From Burkholderiales bacterium UBA2459 (GTDB taxonomy: Bacteria; Pseudomonadota; Gammaproteobacteria; Burkholderiales; Burkholderiaceae_E): DNA of 27,429 nucleotides. Where the stretch lies: the NCBI GenBank assembly GCA_002342365.1, contig DDPV01000012.1, forward strand, positions 1-27,429, read 5' to 3'. Below, piece after piece: positions 14,219 through 23,104 of the stretch. The translations under genes were made by a program, and so were the position numbers. The notes beneath the pieces were generated by a model. It was not told the origin of the DNA, searched no databases, and saw nothing but the letters and a program-made list of their open reading frames with translations. Within the stretch, counting starts at the first letter, position 1; each line of letters begins with the position of its first letter.

Positions 14219-15525
14219 AAAACTTGCGGGTCGGTCTGCTTGGCATGGGAACCGTGGGAGGCGGAACCTTTGAGGTTCTTAGCCGCAATCACGAGGAGAT
14301 CAAGCGTCGGGCAGGCTGCGACATCAACATCACCCGCGTTGCCGATAAAGACCTGGATAGGGTGCGTGCGAGGCTTGGTGATCGGGCAGCGCTTTGCGAT
14401 GATGCTTTTTCAATTGTCAACGATCCTGACATTGATGTGGTGATCGAATTGCTGGGCGGTTATGGAGTCGCTAAAGATCTGGTCATGACCGCGATTCAAA
14501 ACCGCAAGCATGTGGTCACGGCCAACAAGGCCTTGCTCGCGGTCCATGGCGAAGAACTTTTCAATGCAGCCCGCGAGCATGGCGTGATTCTCGCCTTTGA
14601 AGCTGCAGTGGCAGGCGGCATACCGATCATCAAGGCGCTTCGTGAAGGCTTGGCCGCAAACCGGATCGAATGGATTGCCGGGATTATCAACGGCACAACC
14701 AACTTCATTCTTTCGGAAATGCGTGACAAGTCCTTGCCGTTTGCAACCGTGCTGGCGCAGGCGCAGGCGCTTGGCTATGCTGAAGCCGACCCCACTTTCG
14801 ATATTGAAGGGATCGATGCTGGCCACAAGATCAGCTTGTTGGCCTCGCTAGCCTTCGGTATCCCGGTGCAGTTTGACAAAGCGCATATTGAAGGCATCAC
14901 GCAGCTGCAAGCGCAAGATATCCGTTATGCCGAGCAATTGGGTTATCGGATCAAGTTGCTCGGTATAACCCGAAGGCGTGCACAAGGGTTCGAGTTGCGG
15001 GTTCACCCCACGCTGATTCCGTCAAAACGACTGATCGCCTCGGTTGAAGGTGCAATGAATGCTGTCTGGGTCAAGGCCGACGCTGTTGGTCACACCATGT
15101 ACTACGGCAAAGGCGCTGGCGCCGAAGCAACCGCTTCTGCGGTGGTTGCCGATCTTATTGATGTGGCCCGCGCTTTTTCGGTTCCGGCAGCGTTTCGGGT
15201 GCCAAGCCTGGGCTTTCAGGCCGACGCATTGATGAACACTGCGGTTTTAACGCGGGAGCAAATCGAATCGGCCTACTATCTCCGGCTTCAGGTTGAGGAT
15301 CAGCCTGGGGTACTGGCTGACATTACCCGAATACTTGCCGACGGTGGTATTTCGCTTGACGCGGTCTTACAGCCTGAGCCTCAAGCGGGTGAGCGTCAGA
15401 CCGATGTGATCTTGCTCACGCACTGCTGCCTGGAAGCGGCTGTCGATGCGGCCGTCGTCAGGATTGAATCGTTGCCGACGGTGCTATCAACGGCGATTCG
15501 CTTGCGTCTTGAGGATCTCGATTAA
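14215..15525 (+). CDS. hom: Homoserine dehydrogenase
   Basis: The enzyme reduces aspartate-4-semialdehyde to homoserine in the threonine/methionine branch of the aspartate pathway. The 436-residue protein has the nucleotide-binding VGLLGMGTVGGG at about residues 6-17, VVIELLGGYGVAKDLVMTAI, and VTANKALLA. The catalytic domain includes AFEAAVAGGIPIIKALREGLAANRIEWIAGIINGTTNFIL and GYAEADPTFDIEGIDAGHKISLLASLAFG. A C-terminal ACT domain starts near YYLRLQVEDQPGVLADITRILADGGISLDAVLQ (about 359-391), which suggests feedback control by threonine. Translation is coupled to the upstream aminotransferase through an ATGA overlap, with AGGAA as ribosome-binding site. The gene is followed by thrC after three bases. 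Confidence 0.98.
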   Translation: MKNLRVGLLGMGTVGGGTFEVLSRNHEEIKRRAGCDINITRVADKDLDRVRARLGDRAALCDDAFSIVNDPDIDVVIELLGGYGVAKDLVMTAIQNRKHVVTANKALLAVHGEELFNAAREHGVILAFEAAVAGGIPIIKALREGLAANRIEWIAGIINGTTNFILSEMRDKSLPFATVLAQAQALGYAEADPTFDIEGIDAGHKISLLASLAFGIPVQFDKAHIEGITQLQAQDIRYAEQLGYRIKLLGITRRRAQGFELRVHPTLIPSKRLIASVEGAMNAVWVKADAVGHTMYYGKGAGAEATASAVVADLIDVARAFSVPAAFRVPSLGFQADALMNTAVLTREQIESAYYLRLQVEDQPGVLADITRILADGGISLDAVLQPEPQAGERQTDVILLTHCCLEAAVDAAVVRIESLPTVLSTAIRLRLEDLD

Positions 15526-15528
15526 GCC

Positions 15529-16962
15529 ATGCGCTACATCTCGACCCGTGGTGGGCTTGAACCGAGCAGCTTTGAGGCGGTTTTGCTGGGTGGTTTAGCG
15601 CCTGACGGTGGGTTGGTTGTGCCTGAGTTCTATCCGCAATGCACCCGCGAATCGATGCGCGCCTGGCAGGGTCTTTCCTACGCAGAGCTGGCCTTTGAAA
15701 TTCTCAGGCTCTATGCCAGTGACTGGCCCGAGAGCAGCCTGCGCGCGCTGATCGATAAGACTTACACCATGATGGTTTTTGGTACAAAAGAAGTCACACC
15801 GCTCAAGCAACTCAATGAGCATTTGTACTTGCTAAGGCTAAGCAACGGTCCGACGCTGGCCTTCAAAGACATCGCAATGCAGCTATTGGGCAATCTTTTT
15901 GAGTATGTCTTACTCAAGCGCGGCGAGCAGCTCAATATTCTTGGTGCCACCTCCGGTGACACCGGCAGCGCGGCCGAGTACGCGATGCGCGGCAAGCGTG
16001 GCGTTCGGGTCTTCATGCTCTCGCCTTACGGCAAAATGAGCGCGTTTCAGACTGCTCAAATGTATTCGTTATTAGATCAGAATATTTTCAATATCGCCCT
16101 TGATGGCGTTTTTGACGATGCGCAGGATCTAGTAAAAGCGGTCTCGGCTGACTTGAATTTCAAGGATCGATTCGCGATCGGCACCGTGAATTCGATCAAC
16201 TGGGCAAGGGTTGTTGCTCAGGTTGTGTACTACTTCAAAGCCTATTTCGCAGCGACCAGTGCAGACGGCGGTCAGCCATCTGCGGCCGAAGTCTCTTTTT
16301 GTGTGCCATCAGGCAACTTTGGCAATGTGCTGGCAGGACATATTGCAAGGCAAATGGGATTGCCGATCCGTCGGCTTGTGCTTGCCACCAATGAAAACAA
16401 TGTGCTGGATGAGTTCTTCAAATCTGGCCGCTACCGGCCTCGAGCGAGTCGGGAAACGCGGCAGACAAGCTCGCCATCGATGGATATCTCAAAAGCCTCC
16501 AATTTTGAGCGTTTCATGTTTGATCTGCTTGATCGCGATCCGGAGCAAACCCGCAAGCTTTGGGCGCAAATCGATGCGCAAGGCTATTTTGATGTGTCAG
16601 CCGATCCGCGCTGGCAAGCACAGCGCGAGCGCTTTGCTGTGTACTCTGGCTCAAGTTCGCATGCTGTACGGATGCAAACCATCCGCGACGTTTATGTGCA
16701 GTATGCTGAGTTGATCGATCCCCATACGGCCGATGGCGTTGCGGTGGCGAAATCCTTCGCGGAGCCAGGGGTTCCTATGATTTGCCTTGAAACCGCGCAG
16801 CCAGCGAAGTTTGCCGAATCGATGCGTGAAGCGCTCGGCCATGAGCCCGCTCTGCCGCCGGGATTGCACGATCTGCCGCAACGAGCTCAACGTTATTGCC
16901 GCATGCCAAGGGATTTGGCGATGCTCAAGTCCTACATCCGCGCCCATGCGCCTGCGCGCTAA
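15529..16962 (+). CDS. thrC: Threonine synthase
   Basis: ThrC converts O-phosphohomoserine to threonine using PLP, the last step of the pathway. At 477 residues it has the length of the longer proteobacterial class. It begins MRYISTRGGLEPSSFEAVLLGGLAPDGGLVVPE and carries the PLP lysine Lys113 in GPTLAFKDIAMQLLG. The serine/glycine-rich phosphate loop is seen in ILGATSGDTGSAAEYAMRGKRGVRVFMLSPYGKMS, and FCVPSGNFGNVLAGHIARQMGLPI follows later in the chain. GAGGAT upstream, inside the end of hom, is the likely ribosome-binding site. The three-base gap to hom marks an operon. The moeA start follows closely, so threonine and molybdopterin genes probably share a transcript. Confidence 0.98.
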   Translation: MRYISTRGGLEPSSFEAVLLGGLAPDGGLVVPEFYPQCTRESMRAWQGLSYAELAFEILRLYASDWPESSLRALIDKTYTMMVFGTKEVTPLKQLNEHLYLLRLSNGPTLAFKDIAMQLLGNLFEYVLLKRGEQLNILGATSGDTGSAAEYAMRGKRGVRVFMLSPYGKMSAFQTAQMYSLLDQNIFNIALDGVFDDAQDLVKAVSADLNFKDRFAIGTVNSINWARVVAQVVYYFKAYFAATSADGGQPSAAEVSFCVPSGNFGNVLAGHIARQMGLPIRRLVLATNENNVLDEFFKSGRYRPRASRETRQTSSPSMDISKASNFERFMFDLLDRDPEQTRKLWAQIDAQGYFDVSADPRWQAQRERFAVYSGSSSHAVRMQTIRDVYVQYAELIDPHTADGVAVAKSFAEPGVPMICLETAQPAKFAESMREALGHEPALPPGLHDLPQRAQRYCRMPRDLAMLKSYIRAHAPAR

Positions 16963-16977
16963 GACAGGGTGAAGGCG

Positions 16978-18186
16978 ATGCTCAGCTTGAACGATGCCTT
17001 GGAGGAGCTGCTTGATGCGGCAAGGCCAGTCTCAGAAGTGCAGCTGCTGAACACGCTTGAAAGCGACGGACGCGTGCTTGCAGCCGATCAGATTGCTGAT
17101 ATCAATGTGCCGCCGATGGACAACAGCCAAATGGACGGTTATGCATTGTGTAGCGCAGACCTTGATGCAAACGATCGTTTTTCCGTGAGCCAGCGCATAC
17201 CGGCCGGGCATCTTGCACAGTCGCTTCAGGCAGGCACTGTTGCACGCGTGTTCACTGGAGCCTTCATTCCGCCGGGCGCTGATGCGGTGGTGATGCAAGA
17301 GGAGGTCGAGCTCGAAGGCGATCAGGTCATCATCCGGCATCGCCCCGGCGTTGGGCAATGGATTCGGCGGGCGGGCGAGGATATTCGCTGTGGAGCAACC
17401 ATACTTGAGAGGGGCGATCGGCTCTGCCCGCAGGCCTTGGGCTTGGCTGCCTCGGTGGGTCTGGCCACGCTTCCGGTTTACCGCCGCTTGCGGGTGGGAT
17501 GCCTTTTCACGGGCGACGAATTGACCATGCCGGGCGAAGCTTTAAAACCTGGATCGATCTACAACTCCAACCGTTTTGTGCTCGTCAATATGCTCAGACG
17601 CCTCGGTTGCGAGGTCGAAGACCTGGGCATCGTGGCCGATCGCCTGGAGCAAACCCGCGCCGCATTGCGCGATGCGGCCGATCGCTGCGATCTGATCGTC
17701 AGTTCGGGCGGTATGTCCGTTGGTGAGGAAGATCATGTCAAGCCGGCGGTCGCTGCCGAAGGCAGCTTATCGGCTTGGCAGATTGCGATCAAGCCCGGCA
17801 AACCCCTGGCCTGGGGAACGATACAGCGTCCAACGCGGGATGCCTTTTTCATTGGCTTGCCGGGCAATCCGGTATCAAGCTTTGTCACGTTTTTACTGTT
17901 TGTGCATCCCTTTGTGTTGAAGATGCAAGGACAACGGCAATGGGCTAGCAAATCCCTCAGCATGCGGGCTGATTTTGAATGGCTCAAGCCCGACAAACGC
18001 CGGGAGTTTTTGCGCGTTCGTATCAACGCCCAAGGCGGCCTTGAACGCTATGCGAATCAGAGCTCGGCCGTGTTGACCTCAACCGTTTGGGCCGACGGCC
18101 TTGCTGACATTGCGCCAGGCTTGGTTGTGCGTCAAGGCGATAGGGTTCCCTATCTCAGTTTCAATCACGGCTTCGGTGCACGCTGA
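16978..18186 (+). CDS. moeA: Molybdopterin molybdenumtransferase MoeA
   Basis: MoeA inserts molybdate into adenylylated molybdopterin, the final common step of molybdenum cofactor synthesis. The 402-residue protein shows the N-terminal SLNDALEELL, the MDNSQMDGYAL motif at about residues 44-54, GAFIPPGADAVVMQEEVE, and IRRAGEDIRCG. Its MoaB/MogA-like domain carries FTGDELTMPGEALKPGSIYNSNRFVL, LIVSSGGMSVGEEDHVKPAV and FIGLPGNPVSSFVTFLLFV. The ATG at 16978 is chosen because AGGGTG lies six bases upstream; a GTG at 16969 is also in frame and would add three residues. It is followed directly by moaD, whose ATG shares a base with the moeA TGA stop. Confidence 0.96.
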   Translation: MLSLNDALEELLDAARPVSEVQLLNTLESDGRVLAADQIADINVPPMDNSQMDGYALCSADLDANDRFSVSQRIPAGHLAQSLQAGTVARVFTGAFIPPGADAVVMQEEVELEGDQVIIRHRPGVGQWIRRAGEDIRCGATILERGDRLCPQALGLAASVGLATLPVYRRLRVGCLFTGDELTMPGEALKPGSIYNSNRFVLVNMLRRLGCEVEDLGIVADRLEQTRAALRDAADRCDLIVSSGGMSVGEEDHVKPAVAAEGSLSAWQIAIKPGKPLAWGTIQRPTRDAFFIGLPGNPVSSFVTFLLFVHPFVLKMQGQRQWASKSLSMRADFEWLKPDKRREFLRVRINAQGGLERYANQSSAVLTSTVWADGLADIAPGLVVRQGDRVPYLSFNHGFGAR

Positions 18187-18443
18187 TGCGGATTCAATTG
18201 CGTTTTTTTGCTGCGCTTCGGGAGGCGCTTGACACCGAAACCGAGGCACTTGATCTGCCACCCGAAGTCACGGACATCGGCAAATTGCGGTGTTTTCTTG
18301 CCTCCCGTGGCGGCGCCTGGTCGAAGTCCTTCGCACATGATCAGGCTCTACGCGCTGCTATCAACCAAAGGCTTGTTCAGCCTTCAGCAGCACTGCACGA
18401 TGGCGCCGAAGTCGCATTTTTCCCGCCGGTGACGGGCGGTTGA
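18186..18443 (+). CDS. moaD: Molybdopterin synthase sulfur carrier subunit MoaD
   Basis: MoaD carries sulfur as a C-terminal thiocarboxylate and delivers it to precursor Z together with MoaE. The 85-residue ubiquitin-fold protein begins MRIQLRFFAALREALDTETEALDLP and ends VAFFPPVTGG, the invariant double-glycine terminus needed for adenylylation and thiolation. The ATG at 18186 overlaps the moeA stop by one base (TGATG), implying translational coupling. The TGA stop is two bases from the moaE ATG. The activating enzyme MoeB is not in the window. Confidence 0.96.
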   Translation: MRIQLRFFAALREALDTETEALDLPPEVTDIGKLRCFLASRGGAWSKSFAHDQALRAAINQRLVQPSAALHDGAEVAFFPPVTGG

Positions 18444-18445
18444 TC

Positions 18446-19039
18446 ATGCGGGCGTCTTTACCCACTCAATCCGCAGCGATAGATCAGGCGTCGTCAACAC
18501 CTACATCGATCAGCGCTGCTGAAGCTGCTCAAGGCCTCGGGTCGGCTCAGGAGGCTTTGCCTGAAGCGAGCATCCTGTCTCGTCCCTATGTCCAGGTACG
18601 GGTACAAACCGACGATTTTCAGATCGATCACCTGCTTGCTGCGCTGCGACGCGACCGGCCAAAGATTGGTGCGATTGCCTGTTTTGTCGGAACCGTGCGT
18701 GACCTTAACCAGGGCGATTCGGTATCGTATATGTTTTTAGAACATTATCCGGGTATGACCGAGCAAAGCCTTCAAGCGATTGCTCATCAGGCGCTTGAAC
18801 GTTGGCAGCTCGAGGCGGTGAGCATTGTTCATCGCATCGGTTTGCTTGCTCCGCTTGATCAAATCGTTGCGGTACTCACTGCAAGCGCACACCGACACGA
18901 CGCTTTTGCTTCCTGTGAATTTGTGATGGACTTCTTGAAGACTGAAGCACCGTTTTGGAAAAAAGAGCGGATCGGCGGTCAGGATCGCTGGGTGCAGGCA
19001 CGTGACTCGGATGAGGCTGCGCGCAAGCGCTGGCTTTAG
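18446..19039 (+). CDS. moaE: Molybdopterin synthase catalytic subunit MoaE with N-terminal extension
   Basis: MoaE forms the heterotetrameric molybdopterin synthase with MoaD and builds the dithiolene of molybdopterin. The family domain runs from about residue 47 (RPYVQVRVQTDDF) to the end. It includes IACFVGTVRDLNQGDSVSYMFLEHYPGMTEQSL, the VSIVHRIGLLAPLDQIVAVLTASAHRHDAF segment and the catalytic-lysine region FLKTEAPFWKKER. About 45 residues precede it, rich in Ala, Ser, Gln and Thr, which the roughly 150-residue E. coli protein lacks. The ATG at 18446 follows the moaD stop by two bases. A TTG at 18557 just after AGGAGG would give a family-length protein, but the spacing is only two bases. 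It ends the run; convergent transcription follows. Confidence 0.95.
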   Translation: MRASLPTQSAAIDQASSTPTSISAAEAAQGLGSAQEALPEASILSRPYVQVRVQTDDFQIDHLLAALRRDRPKIGAIACFVGTVRDLNQGDSVSYMFLEHYPGMTEQSLQAIAHQALERWQLEAVSIVHRIGLLAPLDQIVAVLTASAHRHDAFASCEFVMDFLKTEAPFWKKERIGGQDRWVQARDSDEAARKRWL

Positions 19040-19043
19040 CAAT

Positions 19044-19124
19044 TCAGGCGATTGGCTCAGCTAAAGAGGCGGTTTGCGTCGAACTGGGCCATGTGCCAGG
19101 TGGCCTAAGCACCCCATCGCCTGA
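19044..19124. other. Intergenic inverted repeat between convergent moaE and OYE genes
   Basis: A 9-bp inverted repeat, TCAGGCGAT (19044-19052) and ATCGCCTGA (19116-19124), brackets a smaller GGCCA/TGGCC hairpin in the 92-base gap. It could fold in RNA from either strand, but there is no T-tract, so its use as a terminator is doubtful. Confidence 0.35.
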
Positions 19125-19131
19125 GCGCTTG

Positions 19132-20247
19132 TTAACGCGCGCCGAATCGAACGTTTCCGAAGACATCCTTGAATTGCGCCGGGTTTGAGCGCCAGTACTG
19201 GCGCGGTGCAGCAATGCTTGCACCCAACTCGGCTGCGGCCTTCCAGGCCCAATGGGGATCCCACAAAAAGCCGCGTCCCAGTGCAACCATGTCGGCCTGT
19301 CCGTGCTCAAGGATTGCTTCAGCCTGCTTTGCCTCGGTAATCAGGCCGACAGCGATCACAGGAATTCGAACCGTGGCTTTGATCGCCGCGGCAAAGCCCA
19401 CCTGATAGCCTGGCCCCAGCTTGATTTGCTGGGCTTTTGAGACGCCACCAGAGGATACGTCGATCCAGTCAGCTCCAAGGTACTCAAGGCGCTTTGCAAA
19501 CTCGCAGGCATCAGGCACATCCCAGCCTGAGCCTTCGACCCAGTCGGTTGCCGAGAGGCGAACGCCCATGGGTTTGTGGGCAGGCCAGGCTGCGCGCATT
19601 GCCGTGAAAAGCTGCAAGGGAAAGCGCATCCGATTTTCGAGACTGCCGCCGTAGGCGTCCTGGCGCTGATTGGCAATCGGCGATAAAAACTGGTGCAACA
19701 GGTAGCCGTGGGCCGCATGTAATTCAATCGCGTCAAATCCAAGCCGCTCGGCTCGCGCAAGGCTTGCAAGAAAGGCTTCCGTAAGCTCACTGAGTTGGCC
19801 CTGTGAAAGTTCATGGGGAACGGTTTCGCCCTCCATGTGAGCAATGGCCGAGGGGCCGAAGGTTTGCCAGCCACCCTGATCGAGTCCGATGATCTGGCCG
19901 CCTTCCCAGGGCCGTGAGCTTGAGGCTTTGCGACCTGCATGGCCGAGTTGAAGGCCGAGCTTTGCCGGCGAGGTTGCACGTATGCTATGGATCACCGAGG
20001 CCATTGCAGCTTCGGTGCGCTCATCCCAAAGCCCAACACAGCCATGCGTGATTCTCCCCTCAGGCGTTGGGGAGCTCGCCTCGACCATCACAAGCCCGGC
20101 GCCGCTTTGTGCCATTTGCCCGAGATGCACGCGATGCCATTCCTGCATCGCACCGTCAAGTGCCGAGTACTGGCACATCGGTGAAACCACGACACGGTTA
20201 TTCAAGCTGAGTTCACGCAATTGGATGGGAGAAAAGAGTTTGCTCAT
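19132..20247 (-). CDS. NADH:flavin oxidoreductase of the Old Yellow Enzyme family (YqjM/XenA-like)
   Basis: This is an FMN-dependent ene-reductase (371 residues) that reduces activated C=C bonds with NAD(P)H. It is of the YqjM/XenA type, recognised by VVVSPMCQYSA with the active-site cysteine at about residue 25, and by AIELHAAHGYLLHQFLSP with the substrate-binding His pair (HAAH). Further blocks are LQLGHAGRKAS, YGGSLENRMRFPLQL, GVRLSATDW and the C-terminal FMN-phosphate segment PVIAVGLITEAKQAE...DMVALGRGFLWDPHW. The ATG at 20247 (MSKLFSP) is chosen; the frame stays open to 20547 because it overlaps clpB antisense, which is not coding. An ATG at 20256 is an equally possible start. The physiological substrate is unknown. 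It diverges from clpB. Confidence 0.92.
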   Translation of the reverse strand: MSKLFSPIQLRELSLNNRVVVSPMCQYSALDGAMQEWHRVHLGQMAQSGAGLVMVEASSPTPEGRITHGCVGLWDERTEAAMASVIHSIRATSPAKLGLQLGHAGRKASSSRPWEGGQIIGLDQGGWQTFGPSAIAHMEGETVPHELSQGQLSELTEAFLASLARAERLGFDAIELHAAHGYLLHQFLSPIANQRQDAYGGSLENRMRFPLQLFTAMRAAWPAHKPMGVRLSATDWVEGSGWDVPDACEFAKRLEYLGADWIDVSSGGVSKAQQIKLGPGYQVGFAAAIKATVRIPVIAVGLITEAKQAEAILEHGQADMVALGRGFLWDPHWAWKAAAELGASIAAPRQYWRSNPAQFKDVFGNVRFGAR

Positions 20248-20269
20248 CGATGGCATCCGTGTTTTGCGG

Positions 20270-20297
20270 CTTGAAGTGCGTTCAACAAGCCCCATAT
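20270..20297 (+). promoter_or_regulatory. clpB: Heat-shock (sigma-32) promoter for clpB
   Basis: CTTGAA at 20270-20275 and CCCCATAT at 20290-20297 are separated by 14 bases. This matches the sigma-32 consensus of CTTGAAA, 13-14 bp, CCCCATNT in nearly every position. It lies 33 bases upstream of the clpB ATG and points toward it, so heat-shock induction of clpB is strongly suggested. Confidence 0.9.
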
Positions 20298-20330
20298 CAG
20301 ATCTCATCATACTGATTTTGGAAAGCTGCC

Positions 20331-22943
20331 ATGCGGATCGACAAGTTGACAACGCAACTGCAACAGGCTCTGGCCGAAGCGCAAAGCCTTTGTATCGCCC
20401 AGGATCACCCCTACATCGAGGCAGCCCATGTGGTGCTCGCCCTGCTTCAACAACCCGAGGGTTCGGGGCGCGCACTGCTTGAGCGGGCCGGTGCACGACT
20501 GCCGGCCTTAAAGACGGGTCTTGAAGGATTGCTCGCGCGCATTGCAAAAGTGCAGGGCGGGGATGGTCAGGTTCAGGTCAGCCGTGAATTGTCGCAACTG
20601 CTCAATCTCGCTGAAAAGGAGGCTGGAAAGCGCGGCGATCACTACGTCGCCTCTGAAATGCTCCTGCTGGCGCTGATGGACAAAGAGGGGGTTGGCGAAT
20701 GCGGAAAAGCCCTGCGCGAAGCAGGCCTGAGCCGAACCTCGCTTGAAACTGCGATTCAAGCCCTGCGTGGCGGGCACTCGGTGCAATCGCCCGAGGCTGA
20801 GGGTCAACGCGAGGCACTGAAAAAGTACACCGTCGATCTGACCGAGCGTGCAAGCCTGGGCAAGCTTGACCCGGTGATCGGCAGGGATGATGAAATTCGG
20901 CGAGCGATCCAGATTTTACAGCGTCGCACAAAAAATAATCCGGTTCTCATTGGAGAGCCCGGGGTGGGGAAGACTGCGATTGTTGAAGGATTGGCGCAAC
21001 GCATCCACGCGGGCGAGGTGCCTGAATCCTTAAAGGATAAGCGCGTGCTTGTGCTTGACCTTGCCGCCTTGTTGGCCGGTGCCAAGTATCGCGGTGAGTT
21101 TGAAGAGCGACTCAAGGCAGTGCTCAAGGAAGTTGCAGCCGATGCCGGTCGAACGATCATGTTTATCGACGAACTGCACACCATGGTTGGCGCTGGAAAG
21201 GCCGAGGGGGCGATGGATGCAGGCAATATGCTCAAGCCAGCCCTGGCGCGCGGGGCTTTGCATTGCATTGGTGCCACAACGCTCGATGAGTACCGTAAAT
21301 ACATCGAAAAGGACGCAGCGCTTGAGCGTCGCTTTCAGAAGGTGCTGGTCGGTGAACCAACCGTGGAGGCAACCATTGCGATTTTGCGCGGTCTGCAAGA
21401 GCGCTATGAAGTGCACCACGGTGTTGAGATCACCGATCCTGCGATCGTTGCTGCTGCCGAACTGTCAAATCGCTACATTTCCGACCGGTTTTTGCCTGAT
21501 AAAGCGATCGACTTGATTGATGAAGCCGCTGCCCGAATCAAAATTGAGATTGATTCAAAACCTGAATCGATGGACAAACTCGACCGGCGGATTATTCAGC
21601 TCAAGATTGAGCGTGAAGCGGTCCGAAAAGAAAGCGATGAGTCCTCACGCAAGCGACTTGATTTAATCGAGCAGGAGATCTCAAAGCTTGAACGCGAGTA
21701 CGCAGACCTCGAAGAGCTGTTGAGAGCCGAAAAGGCTGCGGTGCAGGGATCTGCTCAGATCAAGGCTGAAATCGACAAGCTGCGCCTGGAGATGGTCGAG
21801 CTTCAGCGTCATGGTCAATTCGATAAGCTTGCGGAGATTCAATACGGCAGGCTCCCCGAACTTGAGGGAAGGCTTAAAGCGGCAGCCGATGCGGAACAGG
21901 ATACGGCCGGAAAGAAAGTTACCGGACCGCGTCTGTTGCGAACCGCTGTCGGCGCAGAGGAAATCGCTGAGCTTGTCTCGGCGGCCACCGGTATCCCGGT
22001 CTCAAAAATGATGCAGGGCGAACGGGAAAAACTGCTCAATATGGAATCTGTCTTGCATCGTCGTGTGGTCGGGCAGGATGAAGCGGTTCGACTGGTTTCG
22101 GATGCCATACGTCGCTCGCGCGCGGGGCTGTCCGACCCGCGCAAACCCTATGGTTCGTTTCTTTTTTTGGGGCCAACCGGCGTTGGCAAGACCGAGCTCA
22201 CCAAGGCGCTTGCGGGTTTTCTTTTCGACAGCGAGGATCATCTGATCCGGCTGGATATGAGCGAATTCATGGAAAAGCACTCGGTTGCACGGCTCATCGG
22301 GGCGCCTCCGGGCTATGTCGGCTACGAAGAAGGCGGCTATCTCACCGAAGCGATTCGCAGAAAGCCATACGCCGTGATTCTGTTTGACGAGATTGAGAAA
22401 GCCCACCCCGATGTGTTCAATATTTTATTGCAAGTGCTCGATGATGGCCGACTGACCGACGGCCAGGGACGAACCATCGATTTTCGCAATACCGTCATCG
22501 TGATGACCTCCAATCTCGGGTCGCAAGACCTTCAGCGCTACGCTGCCGAAGGCAAGGACCCGGAAGATATTCGTGATGCGGTGCTTCACGAGGTCCGACG
22601 GCACTTTAGGCCGGAGTTTGTCAACCGGATCGACGAGATGGTGGTCTTTCATCCGCTTGATGCAAGGCATATTGAATCGATCGCAACGGTGCAGCTTGGT
22701 TTGCTTGAGGCGCGACTCGCTGCACGCGAGATGGCGATGACCGTGAGCGACGAGGCCTTGCGCGCACTTGCCAAGGCCGGTTTCGATCCGCTTTATGGCG
22801 CTCGCCCTTTAAAGCGCGCCATCCAGCAGTTCATTGAAAATCCGGTTGCCCGGCTTGTACTCGAGGGCCGCTATGGCGCAGGCGATGTCATTCCGGTTGA
22901 TTTTCGCAACGGCCAGTTCGTCTTTGAACGGGTGGTGCACTGA
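20331..22943 (+). CDS. clpB: ATP-dependent chaperone ClpB
   Basis: ClpB is a hexameric AAA+ disaggregase that works with DnaK to rescue aggregated proteins. The 870-residue protein has a Clp-N domain (1-150) and a first AAA+ domain with Walker A GEPGVGKTAI (about 208-217) and Walker B TIMFIDELHTMVGAG. The coiled-coil middle domain at about 400-530 is rich in Glu/Lys/Leu heptads, for example IEQEISKLEREYADLEELL. The second AAA+ domain has Walker A GPTGVGKTEL near 613 and Walker B VILFDEIEKAHPDVFN. The C-terminus includes GFDPLYGARPLKRAIQQFIENPVARLVLEG. The presence of the full middle domain separates it from ClpA and ClpC. The ATG at 20331 lies downstream of a near-consensus sigma-32 promoter. 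Confidence 0.98.
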   Translation: MRIDKLTTQLQQALAEAQSLCIAQDHPYIEAAHVVLALLQQPEGSGRALLERAGARLPALKTGLEGLLARIAKVQGGDGQVQVSRELSQLLNLAEKEAGKRGDHYVASEMLLLALMDKEGVGECGKALREAGLSRTSLETAIQALRGGHSVQSPEAEGQREALKKYTVDLTERASLGKLDPVIGRDDEIRRAIQILQRRTKNNPVLIGEPGVGKTAIVEGLAQRIHAGEVPESLKDKRVLVLDLAALLAGAKYRGEFEERLKAVLKEVAADAGRTIMFIDELHTMVGAGKAEGAMDAGNMLKPALARGALHCIGATTLDEYRKYIEKDAALERRFQKVLVGEPTVEATIAILRGLQERYEVHHGVEITDPAIVAAAELSNRYISDRFLPDKAIDLIDEAAARIKIEIDSKPESMDKLDRRIIQLKIEREAVRKESDESSRKRLDLIEQEISKLEREYADLEELLRAEKAAVQGSAQIKAEIDKLRLEMVELQRHGQFDKLAEIQYGRLPELEGRLKAAADAEQDTAGKKVTGPRLLRTAVGAEEIAELVSAATGIPVSKMMQGEREKLLNMESVLHRRVVGQDEAVRLVSDAIRRSRAGLSDPRKPYGSFLFLGPTGVGKTELTKALAGFLFDSEDHLIRLDMSEFMEKHSVARLIGAPPGYVGYEEGGYLTEAIRRKPYAVILFDEIEKAHPDVFNILLQVLDDGRLTDGQGRTIDFRNTVIVMTSNLGSQDLQRYAAEGKDPEDIRDAVLHEVRRHFRPEFVNRIDEMVVFHPLDARHIESIATVQLGLLEARLAAREMAMTVSDEALRALAKAGFDPLYGARPLKRAIQQFIENPVARLVLEGRYGAGDVIPVDFRNGQFVFERVVH

Positions 22944-23104
22944 TTGCTAAAAACCGCCGGATTCAAGGCACCATGCGCTAATTTCACCACATCGACCACT
23001 GAAGTGTTCTAGACTTCGGGCTCGCCAATTTACCGGGTCAGCATTTGCCTTCCCCGGATCGCTTATTTGCAGCGATTGGTATTCTGTCCTGGAGGGGCCA
23101 GCCC
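22944..23104. other. Intergenic region between clpB and the decarboxylase gene
   Basis: This 161-base gap contains no convincing hairpin terminator for clpB and no clear sigma-70 promoter for the next gene. Its only recognisable element is GGAGG at 23091-23095, the ribosome-binding site of the decarboxylase. The decarboxylase frame stays open upstream to a TTG at 23045, but that extension does not resemble the family. Confidence 0.5.

Noticed and set aside
19044..19124. Bidirectional rho-independent terminator between moaE and the ene-reductase gene
   Set aside because: The long inverted repeat has a ~63-base loop and no T-tract on either strand, so only an inverted repeat is recorded.
20248..20547. 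N-terminal extension of the ene-reductase reading frame by 100 codons
   Set aside because: The extension runs antisense into clpB and across its heat-shock promoter, and the family N-terminus starts at MSKLFSP.
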